DNA of 64,000 nucleotides from Virgibacillus subterraneus (GTDB lineage Bacteria; Bacillota; Bacilli; Bacillales; Amphibacillaceae). Shown piece after piece: positions 9,685 to 18,599 of the stretch. The position numbers and the translations under genes were made by a program. Where the stretch lies: the NCBI RefSeq assembly GCF_900110695.1, contig NZ_FOEH01000001.1:1178001-1242000 (forward strand), given 5' to 3'. The notes under the pieces are model-generated. The model did not search any database. It was given only the letters and a program-made list of their open reading frames with translations, and was not told the DNA's origin. Every line of letters starts with the position of its first letter. The stretch's first letter is position 1.

Positions 9685-10569
9685 ATGTCGAATAATGAAC
9701 AAGAAACAAAGCTAGTTGTTATAACAGGAATGTCAGGAGCGGGAAAAACGGTCGCAGTTCACAGCTTTGAAGATTTGGGGTATTACTGTGTAGATAACTT
9801 GCCGCCTGCTTTGCTTCCAAAATTTTTAGAGCTCATGAAAGATTCTACAAACAACATTCATAAAGTGGCGCTTGTAATGGATTTGCGTGGTCGGGAGTTT
9901 TTTGATTCATTATTTGAAGCACTGGATATTTTAGGTAAAGAAGATTGGCTCGACGAACATATTCTATTTCTCGATGCCCAGGATGAATCATTGGTAACAA
10001 GATATAAAGAAACGAGGCGTTCACATCCACTTGCTGTTGGAGGATTACCGCTTAATGGGATTCAGCAGGAACGTAAAATTCTAGATGAATTAAGGGGAAG
10101 AGCGCAACGTATAATCGACACGAGTAATTTAAAGCCAAAAGCATTGCGTGACAAAATACTTAAGGCATATACAGAAGATAAGCAAGAGATTTTTTCGGTT
10201 CATATGGTCTCTTTTGGATTTAAATATGGCGTTCCAATTGATGCGGATTTAGTATTTGATGTACGGTTTTTGCCGAATCCACACTATGTGTCACATATGC
10301 AGCCGTTAACAGGGCTGAATCCGGAAGTTTCATCCTATGTCTTCAAGTGGGGAGATACCAAAAAGTTTAATGAAAAAGTACTGGACTTACTACAGTTTAT
10401 GCTTCCTCAATATAAGAAGGAAGGTAAGTCTCAGCTTGTTGTAGCGATTGGCTGTACTGGTGGACAACATCGGTCGGTCGCAATAGCTGAATACTTTGCC
10501 AAACAGCTTTCTTCCAATTACATTACCCATATTAGTCATCGAGATATCGACAAAAGAAAGGGACATTAA
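9685..10569 (+). CDS. rapZ: RNase adapter / nucleotide-binding protein RapZ
   Basis: A 294-aa P-loop protein. Walker A GMSGAGKT is at residues 15-22. The C-terminal domain has the family motif [17 protein letters not shown]. In B. subtilis the homologue YvcJ binds and hydrolyses GTP; in enterics RapZ controls GlmS synthesis through small RNAs. The Gram-positive role is less clear but is tied to amino-sugar and competence phenotypes. The ATG is preceded by gagggga. The stop is followed one base later by the glmR start. Confidence 0.95.
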   Translation: MSNNEQETKLVVITGMSGAGKTVAVHSFEDLGYYCVDNLPPALLPKFLELMKDSTNNIHKVALVMDLRGREFFDSLFEALDILGKEDWLDEHILFLDAQDESLVTRYKETRRSHPLAVGGLPLNGIQQERKILDELRGRAQRIIDTSNLKPKALRDKILKAYTEDKQEIFSVHMVSFGFKYGVPIDADLVFDVRFLPNPHYVSHMQPLTGLNPEVSSYVFKWGDTKKFNEKVLDLLQFMLPQYKKEGKSQLVVAIGCTGGQHRSVAIAEYFAKQLSSNYITHISHRDIDKRKGH

Positions 10570-10570
10570 T

Positions 10571-11530
10571 ATGAGTGATAATCAACAGCCAAGAGTCGTC
10601 GTAATTGGTGGAGGTACAGGTATGCCAGTACTTTTAAGGGGACTAAAGAATTTGCCCATCCATTTAACAGCGCTTGTGACAGTGGCTGATGATGGTGGAA
10701 GTACTGGAAGATTGCGTAACGAAATGTCAATTCCTGCACCTGGAGATATTCGGAATGTAATCGCGGCATTGTCTGATGCCGAACCTATGTTATTGGAGTT
10801 GTTTCAACATCGATTCACGATGGGTAATGGCCTTTCGGGGCATTCAATGGGGAATCTACTCTTGGCAGCGATGACATCCATTACAGGGAACTTCTATACG
10901 GGTATTAAAGAGATATCACGTGTGTTAAATGTGAAAGGGAAAATTTATCCTATCTCTAATGAAAGTATGTCGTTGCATGCAAAAATGACTGACGGAATGG
11001 TCGTTTCAGGGGAATCTAATATCCCTTTAGCCAATAAGAAGATAAATCGTGTTTTTTTAAGCCCTCAACCGGTACAGCCGCTTCCAAATGCCGTACGAGC
11101 ATTAGAAAAGGCTGATTTAATCGTAATTGCACCCGGAAGCCTATATACCAGTATATTGCCAAACATGATTATTCCACAAATAGATGTAGCGATTCAACAA
11201 TCTAAAGGTAAGGTTGTATATGTCTGCAATGTGATGACCCAGGCTGGAGAAACTACCGGATATAGTGCTGCAGATCATGTGCAGGCAATTCATGAGCACG
11301 TTGGTAATTGTATCGATTCAATTGTTGTGCATAATGAACCGATTAACGAAAATGTACGTGATGTATATGCAGAAGAAAATGCAGCACCTGTTGTTTATGA
11401 TACAGATCGTTTACTGGAGATGGGATTACAGATTATTGAAAGTGATATAATTAATCCATCCAGAACTGCTTTACGTCATGATACACATAAGATAGCTGAA
11501 TTACTTTATTCGATAATTAATAAATCATAA
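10571..11530 (+). CDS. glmR: Gluconeogenesis factor GlmR (YvcK)
   Basis: A 319-aa CofD/YvcK-family protein with N-terminal VIGGGTGMPVLLRGL and GDIRNVIAAL. In Bacillus it binds UDP-GlcNAc and adjusts GlmS activity, directing carbon into peptidoglycan precursors; it is needed for normal growth on gluconeogenic carbon sources. The open frame extends to 10496 inside rapZ, but ATG 10571 immediately after the rapZ stop gives the conserved N-terminus MSDNQQPRVVVIGGG and has an aaaggga site. It is cotranscribed with rapZ. Confidence 0.94.
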   Translation: MSDNQQPRVVVIGGGTGMPVLLRGLKNLPIHLTALVTVADDGGSTGRLRNEMSIPAPGDIRNVIAALSDAEPMLLELFQHRFTMGNGLSGHSMGNLLLAAMTSITGNFYTGIKEISRVLNVKGKIYPISNESMSLHAKMTDGMVVSGESNIPLANKKINRVFLSPQPVQPLPNAVRALEKADLIVIAPGSLYTSILPNMIIPQIDVAIQQSKGKVVYVCNVMTQAGETTGYSAADHVQAIHEHVGNCIDSIVVHNEPINENVRDVYAEENAAPVVYDTDRLLEMGLQIIESDIINPSRTALRHDTHKIAELLYSIINKS

Positions 11531-11555
11531 GCCGGTTTAACGAGGAGGTGTGGGG

Positions 11556-12503
11556 TTGTCATTTGCATCGGAAATAAAAAAAGAACTGACAGGAATCGAC
11601 TTGGATACGTGCTGTAAATACTCAGAGCTTGCTGCTTTGGTGCGTATGAATGGTGCTATATCCATGTCAAGGCAAAGTTACACACTTGATGTCCAAACCG
11701 AAAATGCTGCAATTGCACGCCGTATTTATACGCTGATTAAATCATTATATTCTATTCCAGTAGAATTGTTAGTACGTAAGAAAATGAAACTGAAAAAAAA
11801 TAATGTTTATATTGTACGTATGAAAAAAGAAGTACAAGATCTTTTGTACGATTTGGGTATATTAGAAGATTCTCATTCATTTGTACGAACAATTCCAACT
11901 AAATACTTGAAAAAGGATTGTTGTAAAAGATCCTATCTGCGAGGAGCCTTTTTGGCAGGTGGTTCCATTAATAATCCGGAAACATCCTCTTACCATTTAG
12001 AAATCTTTAATTCGTATCAGGAGCACAATACTGCACTTTGTGATTTGTTAAATAATTTCAATCTTCGAGCTAGAGAACTGGAACGTAAAAAAGGCTATAT
12101 TGCATATTTGAAGGAAGCAGAAAAAATCACAGAGTTTTTAAGTATTATTGGAGCTCATAATGCGCTATTTAAGTTTGAAGATGTGCGGATTGTCCGAGAT
12201 ATGCGAAATTCCGTTAACAGACTTGTTAATTGTGAAACTGCAAACTTGAATAAAACAATTGGAGCCGCATTTCGTCAAATCGAGAATATAAAGCTAATTG
12301 AAAGGGAAGTCGGACTTGACGCTCTTCCGGAAAAACTACGTGAAATTGCGATATTACGTGTTCAGCATCAAGATATCTCTCTAAAAGAATTGGGAGAACA
12401 GGTTTCTAGTGGGAAAATATCCAAATCCGGTGTCAACCACCGTCTAAAAAAGATTGATGAATTCGCTGAAAAAATTCAACATGATGGAACGTTTTCGGAA
12501 TGA
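11556..12503 (+). CDS. whiA: DNA-binding protein WhiA
   Basis: A 315-aa protein with an N-terminal degenerate LAGLIDADG homing-endonuclease-like part and a C-terminal helix-turn-helix ([18 protein letters not shown], then GVNHRLKKI). WhiA binds DNA and affects cell division and chromosome segregation in Bacillus. TTG 11556 is chosen: gaggaggt lies 6 bases upstream and the start [11 protein letters not shown] matches the family, whereas GTG 11550 would overlap the RBS. It is located between glmR and crh, as is standard. Confidence 0.94.
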   Translation: MSFASEIKKELTGIDLDTCCKYSELAALVRMNGAISMSRQSYTLDVQTENAAIARRIYTLIKSLYSIPVELLVRKKMKLKKNNVYIVRMKKEVQDLLYDLGILEDSHSFVRTIPTKYLKKDCCKRSYLRGAFLAGGSINNPETSSYHLEIFNSYQEHNTALCDLLNNFNLRARELERKKGYIAYLKEAEKITEFLSIIGAHNALFKFEDVRIVRDMRNSVNRLVNCETANLNKTIGAAFRQIENIKLIEREVGLDALPEKLREIAILRVQHQDISLKELGEQVSSGKISKSGVNHRLKKIDEFAEKIQHDGTFSE

Positions 12504-12617
12504 GTGAATAAGTTACAGAACTATTCGCAGTATGATATACTATCCATCAATATAATACTATTTAGGAGACAATAGCAGCTAGATAAAGAAATATTTACCA
12601 TGCTGCTGTCTTTTTTT

Positions 12618-12710
12618 TAGCAGTTAGGAAGTATAAAATACTTTTTAACTGCATAAGTGCAACTAAGGCTTTCGCCATTAAGGGCTTGGCGATAAGCCGA
12701 GTTTTCTAAT
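12618..12710 (+). repeat. Dispersed ~90-bp intergenic repeat, copy A
   Basis: Shares the blocks gcataagtgcaactaaggc and a purine-spaced ggcgataagccgagttttctaat end with copies at 28408, 32641, 37678, 37886 (deleted) and 46055. It contains two internal inverted repeats (aagtat...actt; ggc...gcc). It fills most of the whiA-crh gap. Confidence 0.85.
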
Positions 12711-12750
12711 ATTATTTTGAAAACGATTTCAGATGAGGAGGATGAGAGAT

Positions 12751-13005
12751 TTGGTTGAGAAATCGGTGAAAGTTGAGCTAGATGCAGGTCTGCAAGCGAG
12801 ACCAGCCGCTCAATTCGTTCAGGAAGCAAATCGCTATTCAGCACATTTATTTCTTGAAAAGAATGGAAAACGGGTTAATGCGAAAAGTATTATGGGCTTG
12901 ATGAGCTTAGCTATTACTTCTGGAGAGACTATTACATTGCTTGCAGAGGGTGCAGATGAAGAGATTGCATTAAATCATTTAACTGCATTCGTTTCAAAAA
13001 CATAG
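12751..13005 (+). CDS. crh: Catabolite repression HPr-like protein Crh
   Basis: An 84-aa HPr paralogue. Position 15 is Gln rather than the PTS-phosphorylated His (GLQARPAA), while the regulatory Ser46 is kept (NAKSIMGLMSL). It therefore cannot pass phosphate to sugars but can be phosphorylated by HPr kinase and act as a CcpA co-factor. TTG 12751 is preferred: gaggagg lies 9 bases upstream, giving MVEKSVKVELDAGL and the canonical numbering. It is the last gene of the operon; yvcN, which follows in B. subtilis, is absent and clpP comes next on the other strand. Confidence 0.95.
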   Translation: MVEKSVKVELDAGLQARPAAQFVQEANRYSAHLFLEKNGKRVNAKSIMGLMSLAITSGETITLLAEGADEEIALNHLTAFVSKT

Positions 13006-13044
13006 AATGAAAGATAAGTAACGAAAATTACCAACAAAGTTAAA

Positions 13045-13079
13045 TAAAGAGGTTATCCCAAAATGGGATAACCTCTTTA
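13045..13079. terminator. Bidirectional terminator between crh and clpP
   Basis: A perfect 16-bp inverted repeat (13045-13060 against 13064-13079), core gaggttatccca, flanked by A on the left and T on the right, so it can serve both converging genes. Confidence 0.92.
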
Positions 13080-13088
13080 TGTTTCAAT

Positions 13089-13682
13089 TTATTTCTTATC
13101 TGAGTTTCTTTCCAAAATTTTATCAATTAAGCCGTATTCTACAGATTTCTCAGCTGACATGAAATTATCACGATCTGTATCACGCTCTACAACTTCAAGT
13201 GACTGACCTGTACGTTCAGCAAGAATTTGATTCATTTTTCGTTTCATTTCAACAATTCGTTTTGCGTGAATTTCGATATCTGTTGCTTGACCTTGTGTTC
13301 CACCTAAAGGCTGGTGAATCATTACTTCACTGTTTGGAAGTGCATAACGTTTACCTTTTTCACCAGCTGCTAGCAGGAATGCTCCCATTGAAGCAGCCAT
13401 ACCAGTGCATATTGTTGATACATTAGGCTTGATGAACTGCATTGTATCATAAATTGCCATTCCAGCAGTAATAGATCCTCCTGGTGAATTAATGTATAAT
13501 GAGATATCCTTATCTGGATCGTCTGCTTCTAAGAAAAGCAACTGTGCAACGATTGAGTTTGCAACATTATCATCAATCCCACTGCCAAGCATTATAATGC
13601 GATCTTTTAATAAGCGTGAATAGATATCATATGCGCGTTCTCCACGGTTTGTTTGTTCAATAACTGTAGGTATTAAATTCAT
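13089..13682 (-). CDS. clpP: ATP-dependent Clp protease proteolytic subunit
   Basis: A 197-aa serine peptidase with canonical residues at the canonical numbers: Ser98 (GMAASMG), His123 (MIHQPLGG) and the Asp of DRDNFMSA. It assembles into a double heptamer with ClpX/ClpC/ClpE and degrades damaged, regulatory and ssrA-tagged proteins (the tmRNA and SmpB are also in this window). The RBS is taaggagg. A CtsR operator overlaps its promoter, so heat and protein stress should induce it. Confidence 0.97.
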   Translation of the reverse strand: MNLIPTVIEQTNRGERAYDIYSRLLKDRIIMLGSGIDDNVANSIVAQLLFLEADDPDKDISLYINSPGGSITAGMAIYDTMQFIKPNVSTICTGMAASMGAFLLAAGEKGKRYALPNSEVMIHQPLGGTQGQATDIEIHAKRIVEMKRKMNQILAERTGQSLEVVERDTDRDNFMSAEKSVEYGLIDKILERNSDKK

Positions 13683-13736
13683 GTGAAAATCCTCCTTATT
13701 TCATCTCGTATTCATCCATAAATGTTGGATATTTTT

Positions 13737-13766
13737 ATCATAACTAATAGGTCAAAAAAGGTCAAA
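13737..13766 (-). promoter_or_regulatory. clpP promoter with CtsR operator
   Basis: On the minus strand, -35 TTGACC (13760-13765), 17 bp, -10 TATGAT (13737-13742). The plus strand carries the CtsR tandem heptads GGTCAAA (13750-13756) and GGTCAAA (13760-13766) with a 3-base spacer, the exact known consensus layout. CtsR binding would block the promoter. Confidence 0.92.
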
Positions 13767-13842
13767 CAAAAACGTTCCACAAGTTTTGCAATAAAATCTC
13801 TTTCCCCATCTTTCCCTTTACAATAGAATATAAACGTTTCAG

Positions 13843-14454
13843 CTAAACAAGTTTATACTTATTTTTCGGACGCCCTTGCTTACCGTATTGTGAGATGGCT
13901 TCAACTTCGCCTTTGCTTTCTAAATAGTTTAGATAACGGTGAACCGTTTGATAGGCAATGGGTAATGATTGTTGAATTTCATTAATGGATGAAGGTGTGT
14001 CTTGCTGGATCAAAAAGCTTTTTATCGAATTTAATGTAGATTGGCTAATTCCTTTCTCAACATACACGTTATCTTTATCACCAATTAATTTTCCAACCTT
14101 TAAGTTGATTCGAATTCTCGAAATTAGATCTGGTGCCTTAATCGGTTTTAATGCAAAGTCAGTTGCCTCAGCATGTAAAAAGGTATTTGCAATTTCTTGT
14201 CGCTCATCAACCGTTAAAATAATTATTGGAATTCTAGTATTATGTTTTCGCAATTCCTTTGTTGTTTTAAGACCATCCCAATCAGGCATATGATAATCAA
14301 GTAAAACAAGGTCAGGTTCTATCGTCTTAAATAGTTCAATAGCCTGCTTTCCTGTAGATGCTTCTACTACGCTCCATCCAGCATACGCACAAATTTCTTT
14401 AAGTGTAAAGCGGATGTCTTCATTATCATCAACTATTAATATGGTAATGCTCAT
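13843..14454 (-). CDS. Response regulator with C-terminal winged-helix-like DNA-binding domain
   Basis: About 203 aa. The receiver domain covers residues 1-120, with acidic pocket DD at 9-10, phospho-acceptor Asp53 (LVLLDYHMPDWDG) and Lys in ALKPIKAPD. The C-terminal ~60 residues (INEIQQSLPIAYQTVHRYL, LESKGEVEA, GRPKNKYKL) look like the helix-turn-helix of CitB/DcuR-type regulators. The frame opens at GTG 14466, but ATG 14454 lies 9 bases after aggtg and gives MSITILIVDDNED. The gene overlaps the kinase gene, so the two are coupled. Targets are unknown. Confidence 0.88.
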   Translation of the reverse strand: MSITILIVDDNEDIRFTLKEICAYAGWSVVEASTGKQAIELFKTIEPDLVLLDYHMPDWDGLKTTKELRKHNTRIPIIILTVDERQEIANTFLHAEATDFALKPIKAPDLISRIRINLKVGKLIGDKDNVYVEKGISQSTLNSIKSFLIQQDTPSSINEIQQSLPIAYQTVHRYLNYLESKGEVEAISQYGKQGRPKNKYKLV

Positions 14455-15820
14455 CGATTTCGTCACCTACTTTTAGTGTTGGCAGAGTGATGTTCATTTG
14501 GGTATGGCTGCCTCGTATACTTTTGACCGTTATAGTACCACTGTGATTCTCTACTACTCGTTTTACAAAGGAAAGACCAATCCCTGATGAATTTTTCGTG
14601 CTGAAGCCATCAAGCCAAATATCATTTATATGCTCTTCTTTTATCCCTGGACCATTGTCTTGAATTTGAAACAAAATACCATTATCTATACTTTTGACAT
14701 TGATATGTATAAATCCTTTTTTTCCTTCAAATGAACTTATTGCATTTTCCAAAATATTTGATATTGCACGGGAAAAGCGAATTTTATTTACTTGAATAGC
14801 AGGAAGGTTGTCTTCAATTTCAACTTCCATATGTACAAGCTGTTCATCCAGACTTAGATGACTTGTTACGTATTCAAGCAACTCCTTTACGGGGAGCTTC
14901 TGTTTAATATTTTCATAAAGGATTTCTGTAATCATATCTTTCATTTTCTCAACTGAATGATCCATTCGTGTAAAATAATTGTGTAAGGCTGACCCATCTA
15001 CTGGTTGCATTTTCATAGTGATTAGGGAGATTAGTCCTTCGACTGTTACGAGTGGTGTTTTAAGATCGTGTACCAGCATATTTATCTCTTCATAAACCTT
15101 TGATTCTACTAAAGCTGTTCGTGTTTCCTTTAATTCTTCTTCTTGAACCTGATATTTTTTGAGTGTATGAGTTTGTTTGTTTACTAGGTGTATTAAAAAA
15201 GTGAAAATTATAGCAATTGTAAGGAAAGCGATAAAGAAAATTGTTGCAATCGTATTAAAAAGACTATTACCTGTTAAGAAATTATCGGCTATTTTAATAC
15301 TTGCAGCTATGTCATTTGCTCCAAAGCCAAATTCGGTAAGTGCTGGAATGAGATGTAGCCATTGTACCGCTAGTAATACTAGAAATAGGATAATAGAAAA
15401 TATGAAGTGAAAATGCTTGTGTTTAGGTATGTATAATTGCAGAAGTACAATAATTCCTATTGAAAAAATATGACCAAGGTACGAAAAATGCTCGAGGTAA
15501 AATTGACTATATAAAGATAACGTTAATAAAATAACACCAATATACGTTACCGAAAAAGACATCGACTCCAAATCTTTTGAAAGTGCATGTGCTATTAACA
15601 TGGAGCCAAAGTAAATCAGGAAGAAAACCAAAAGATATCTGGCAATATAAGCAAAAGATGTAATTAAAAGTAATCCACTGTCAGGTTTTATGATGCTTTC
15701 ATTAATGCTATCAACAATGAATAATGACCAGTCATCAAGAAACGGGGGGAGGATCTCACCATATGTAACCAACAACAAGCCCAAACAGCCGATAAATAAG
15801 TAGCTTTTTCTATTAGTCAT
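14429..15820 (-). CDS. Sensor histidine kinase with multi-pass membrane domain
   Basis: A 463-aa integral membrane kinase. The first ~215 residues contain six or seven hydrophobic segments with short loops and no large extracellular domain, suggesting sensing within or at the membrane. A coiled linker leads to the H-box MLVHDLKTPLVTVEG (His251), then N-box NILENAISSF, G1 DNGPGI and G2 GIGLSFVKRVV near the C-terminus. It partners the response regulator, whose start overlaps its 3' end, and follows an exported protein gene by 26 bases, suggesting a three-gene unit. The signal sensed is unknown. Confidence 0.9.
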   Translation of the reverse strand: MTNRKSYLFIGCLGLLLVTYGEILPPFLDDWSLFIVDSINESIIKPDSGLLLITSFAYIARYLLVFFLIYFGSMLIAHALSKDLESMSFSVTYIGVILLTLSLYSQFYLEHFSYLGHIFSIGIIVLLQLYIPKHKHFHFIFSIILFLVLLAVQWLHLIPALTEFGFGANDIAASIKIADNFLTGNSLFNTIATIFFIAFLTIAIIFTFLIHLVNKQTHTLKKYQVQEEELKETRTALVESKVYEEINMLVHDLKTPLVTVEGLISLITMKMQPVDGSALHNYFTRMDHSVEKMKDMITEILYENIKQKLPVKELLEYVTSHLSLDEQLVHMEVEIEDNLPAIQVNKIRFSRAISNILENAISSFEGKKGFIHINVKSIDNGILFQIQDNGPGIKEEHINDIWLDGFSTKNSSGIGLSFVKRVVENHSGTITVKSIRGSHTQMNITLPTLKVGDEIDEHYHINS

Positions 15821-15846
15821 CTGATTTCAGCCTTTCTGACAGCATA

Positions 15847-16440
15847 TTAACGGAATACGGAATTAAACGGGGTATGCAGATCGTCCAATTCAGTCACTAG
15901 GGTAACCGGCACCGAATTTTCCCGCAGCATCTGTATAGAACTATCTGTTTTTTTCATATTTTTTAACCCGATAAAATAATCAGCGAATGGAGCTGTTTGT
16001 TCAAATAATTGCCATGTTTGAATATTATCACGAAATACACCTGAAATATTTACTAGAATAATAGGTAATTTTTCTAACTTCGCTTCCCTAACCAGTTGTT
16101 TTGTTCGAGTCAATTCTTCTTGAAAGGATCTGTTAGTATGCGAGAGTCCGTTAGCACTAAATCCAAGTATAATGACAACACTTTTATAATCATATAAATC
16201 TGTCCCCAGAGCCCTAGGGCGGTAATCTGCTTCTAAATTAAGGTTATCTGCAATACTTAACATAATGCTGCTCTCTGTAGCCTGCCCGGCTGAAGTGATA
16301 AGCACTTTTTCTTCTGCAATCGGTGCTGGGAGGTTGGGGTAGGTATTAATATGCCTTGATTGTGACTTTCCTATTGAACTAAATGTAAAAAGAATGACAA
16401 TAGAAAAACAGACAATTACAGGAATATACTTTTTAAACAC
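15847..16440 (-). CDS. Unrecognised exported or membrane-anchored protein next to a two-component system
   Basis: 197 aa when started at GTG 16440, which has aaggggg 8 bases upstream; an upstream open extension to 16488 would run through a terminator hairpin and is unlikely. The N-terminus MFKKYIPVIVCFSIVILFTF is an uncleaved-type signal or membrane anchor. The remainder alternates beta and helix patterns (EEKVLITSAGQATESSIML, SVVIILGFSANGLS, LPIILVNISGV, TLVTELDDL), like a Rossmann-type ligand-binding fold. I do not recognise the family with certainty. Its position ahead of the kinase suggests it could be a sensory partner. Confidence 0.75.
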   Translation of the reverse strand: MFKKYIPVIVCFSIVILFTFSSIGKSQSRHINTYPNLPAPIAEEKVLITSAGQATESSIMLSIADNLNLEADYRPRALGTDLYDYKSVVIILGFSANGLSHTNRSFQEELTRTKQLVREAKLEKLPIILVNISGVFRDNIQTWQLFEQTAPFADYFIGLKNMKKTDSSIQMLRENSVPVTLVTELDDLHTPFNSVFR

Positions 16441-16465
16441 TTGAATATCCCCCTTAGAAATTAAA

Positions 16466-16493
16466 ATAAGGTGAAGCAGTTGCTTCACCTTAT
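16466..16493 (-). terminator. Terminator of the app operon
   Basis: A 13-bp inverted repeat, ataaggtgaagca / tgcttcaccttat, with a 2-base centre. Read on the minus strand it is followed by a T-rich tail (ttattttaattt). It ends the ABC operon just before the next gene's RBS. Confidence 0.85.
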
Positions 16494-16519
16494 CATACTA
16501 CAAATTGCTACTATTGTAA

Positions 16520-17434
16520 TTATTGCTTTAATCTTGGGTCTAACGCATCACGTAATCCGTCGCCGAATAAGTTGAATCCAAGTACAACAAGAAAAATAGC
16601 CATGCCTGGAAATGCAACTACCCATGGCGCGTTTTGTAATGCAGCACGGCCATCACTTAACATGGCTCCCCATTCTGGTTTGGGCGGTTGTGCTCCTAAT
16701 CCTAGAAAACTAAGTCCAGCTGCATCCAAAATGGCCGTACCGATACTTAACGTCGCTTGCACAATTATTGGTGCAAGACAGTTAGGCAGTACATGTTGCA
16801 TTAAAGTTCTTCCATGTTTGGCCCCAATTGCTCGAGCAGCTTCAATATATTCTGTTTCTTTTACAGATAAGACGGCTGAACGGACAATTCTAGCAAACTG
16901 AGGAATACCTACAATTCCAACTGCAATCATGGCGTTTCTGAGGTTAGGGCCCAATACGGCTACTAGCGCGATAGCTAATAGAATACTTGGAAAAGCCATC
17001 ATAATGTCGATTAAACGCATGATAATCTGGTCAATCCATCTGCCGAAATAACCGGCAATTCCACCCAAAAGTACACCGATGATCATGGAAATCCCAACTG
17101 CTATTACCCCGATTTGAATTGAAATACGAGACCCAAAAACAATCCTGCTAAAAATATCACGACCAAGTTCATCGGTACCTAATATATGCTCAGATGATGG
17201 TGACTGGTATCGATCTGTTAGCGAGGCATAATCGGTTGGGCTGTGTGTTGCAATTAATGGTGCAAATATGGCAGTAATAATCAAGATGAGAATGATGCAT
17301 AACCCAATTAATGATGTTTTACTTTTAACAATACGGGAGAAAGCATCACCCCATAAGCTACTTGATTTTGACTGGTTAGTTTCTTGTGCTTCTGCTAATT
17401 TAGGGTCTGGTAATGGATTAGGCTGCAATGACAT
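16520..17434 (-). CDS. appC: Oligopeptide ABC transporter permease AppC/OppC-like
   Basis: About 304 aa, with a cytosolic N-terminal tail, a first membrane helix (~residues 35-60) and the DPP/OPP permease core. That core includes HILGTDELGRDIFSRIVFGSR and the EAA loop (EAARAIGAKHGRTLMQHVLPN), which contacts the ATPase. C-terminal GWGAML-type and FNLFGDGLRDALDPR motifs are typical. Its partner permease is the next upstream gene. The frame opens at GTG 17443, but ATG 17434 has an aaagga site 10 bases away. It is last in a five-gene operon ordered D-F-A-B-C, as in the B. subtilis app operon. Confidence 0.9.
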   Translation of the reverse strand: MSLQPNPLPDPKLAEAQETNQSKSSSLWGDAFSRIVKSKTSLIGLCIILILIITAIFAPLIATHSPTDYASLTDRYQSPSSEHILGTDELGRDIFSRIVFGSRISIQIGVIAVGISMIIGVLLGGIAGYFGRWIDQIIMRLIDIMMAFPSILLAIALVAVLGPNLRNAMIAVGIVGIPQFARIVRSAVLSVKETEYIEAARAIGAKHGRTLMQHVLPNCLAPIIVQATLSIGTAILDAAGLSFLGLGAQPPKPEWGAMLSDGRAALQNAPWVVAFPGMAIFLVVLGFNLFGDGLRDALDPRLKQ

Positions 17435-17463
17435 CGGATGCACATCCTTTCACTAGAGATCTA

Positions 17464-18468
17464 TTATTCATATTTAATCCTTGGATCGAAGTATTTATAA
17501 AGTAAGTCAGTAAGTAAGTTAACCATGACAAAGATAATTGCTATGATTAAAATTGTACTTTGAACAACTGGATAATCTCGTCCAAGAACAGCCAAGTATA
17601 CGTATCTTCCCACACCAGGCCATGAAAAGATTGTCTCAGTTAAAACAGCACCACCAAGCAATAAACCAAACTGCAGACCTATTACTGTCAAAACAGGCAA
17701 AAAGGCATTTTTTAATGCATGTTGGAATATAACTAAATGCTTCTTCAGTCCTTTGGCGTCAGCAGTACGAATGTAATCCTGCTTCATTACCTCAAGCATG
17801 CTTGAGCGTGTCATGCGTGCAATAATTGCCATTGGAATTGTTCCAAGAGCAATTCCGGGCATTAATAAGTGGAAAAATGTATCTTTAAATGCTGCCCAAT
17901 TCAAGGTTAGAATACTATCCAGTAAAAAGAAGTTTGTAATAGTTTCCAATTCAATACTGGATGACATTCTCCCCGATGGAGGCAGGAGTTGAAGCTGGAC
18001 AGAGAAGACGAAGATCATCATTAATCCGAGCCAGAAAATGGGCATGGAAACTCCAAACAAGGCACCTGTCATACTGATGTTATCGAACCAGGAATATTGT
18101 TTAACTGCTGCTATTACACCAGCAACAATACCTACAACGACGGCTAAAATCATAGCAAAGATTGTGAGTTCAATGGTCGCTGGCAATTTATGTAGCAATT
18201 GGAGAGCTATATCTTCCTTAGATTGAATCGACGTCCCTAAATCACCTTGTACAATATCACCTAAGAATCTACCATATTGAACAATATATGGATCATTTAA
18301 GCCCAATTCCTCCTGCAGGGATTCCAATTGTGCTTCAGTTGCTTTATCACCGAGCATACTTCTCGCAGGATCTCCGGGAATTAGATGAATTAGAGAAAAG
18401 GTGAGGATCGAGACGCCAATTAATACGGGGATAAGCATGAATAGTCGTCTGACAATGTATTTTAGCAT
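17464..18468 (-). CDS. appB: Oligopeptide ABC transporter permease AppB/OppB-like
   Basis: 334 aa, six predicted membrane helices. It begins MLKYIVRRLFMLIPVLIGVSI with the family motif FSLIHLIPGDPARSMLG, and has an EAA loop DYIRTADAKGLKKHLVIFQHALKN (about residue 225-248) and the C-terminal PDLLYKYFDPRIKYE-type end. It forms the membrane channel with AppC. It is separated from appC by 29 bases and lies downstream of the binding-protein gene. Confidence 0.92.
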   Translation of the reverse strand: MLKYIVRRLFMLIPVLIGVSILTFSLIHLIPGDPARSMLGDKATEAQLESLQEELGLNDPYIVQYGRFLGDIVQGDLGTSIQSKEDIALQLLHKLPATIELTIFAMILAVVVGIVAGVIAAVKQYSWFDNISMTGALFGVSMPIFWLGLMMIFVFSVQLQLLPPSGRMSSSIELETITNFFLLDSILTLNWAAFKDTFFHLLMPGIALGTIPMAIIARMTRSSMLEVMKQDYIRTADAKGLKKHLVIFQHALKNAFLPVLTVIGLQFGLLLGGAVLTETIFSWPGVGRYVYLAVLGRDYPVVQSTILIIAIIFVMVNLLTDLLYKYFDPRIKYE

Positions 18469-18599
18469 CGTTGTACCTCCCGTTAAAAAATATGTATTGC
18501 TATAATCCTAAAGTTAGATCCGGAGACTGTATTAACTAACCAGCCTCCAGAATATAACTTCTAACTACATGAGTGAATTATAAAATATAAGTTACTAGT

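Noticed and set aside
10496-10570. Extended N-terminus for glmR inside rapZ
   Set aside because: ATG 10571 has the RBS and the conserved N-terminus; the extension overlaps rapZ out of frame.
12751-13005. ptsH (HPr)
   Set aside because: Residue 15 is Gln, not His, and the gene is in the rapZ-glmR-whiA operon; this is Crh.
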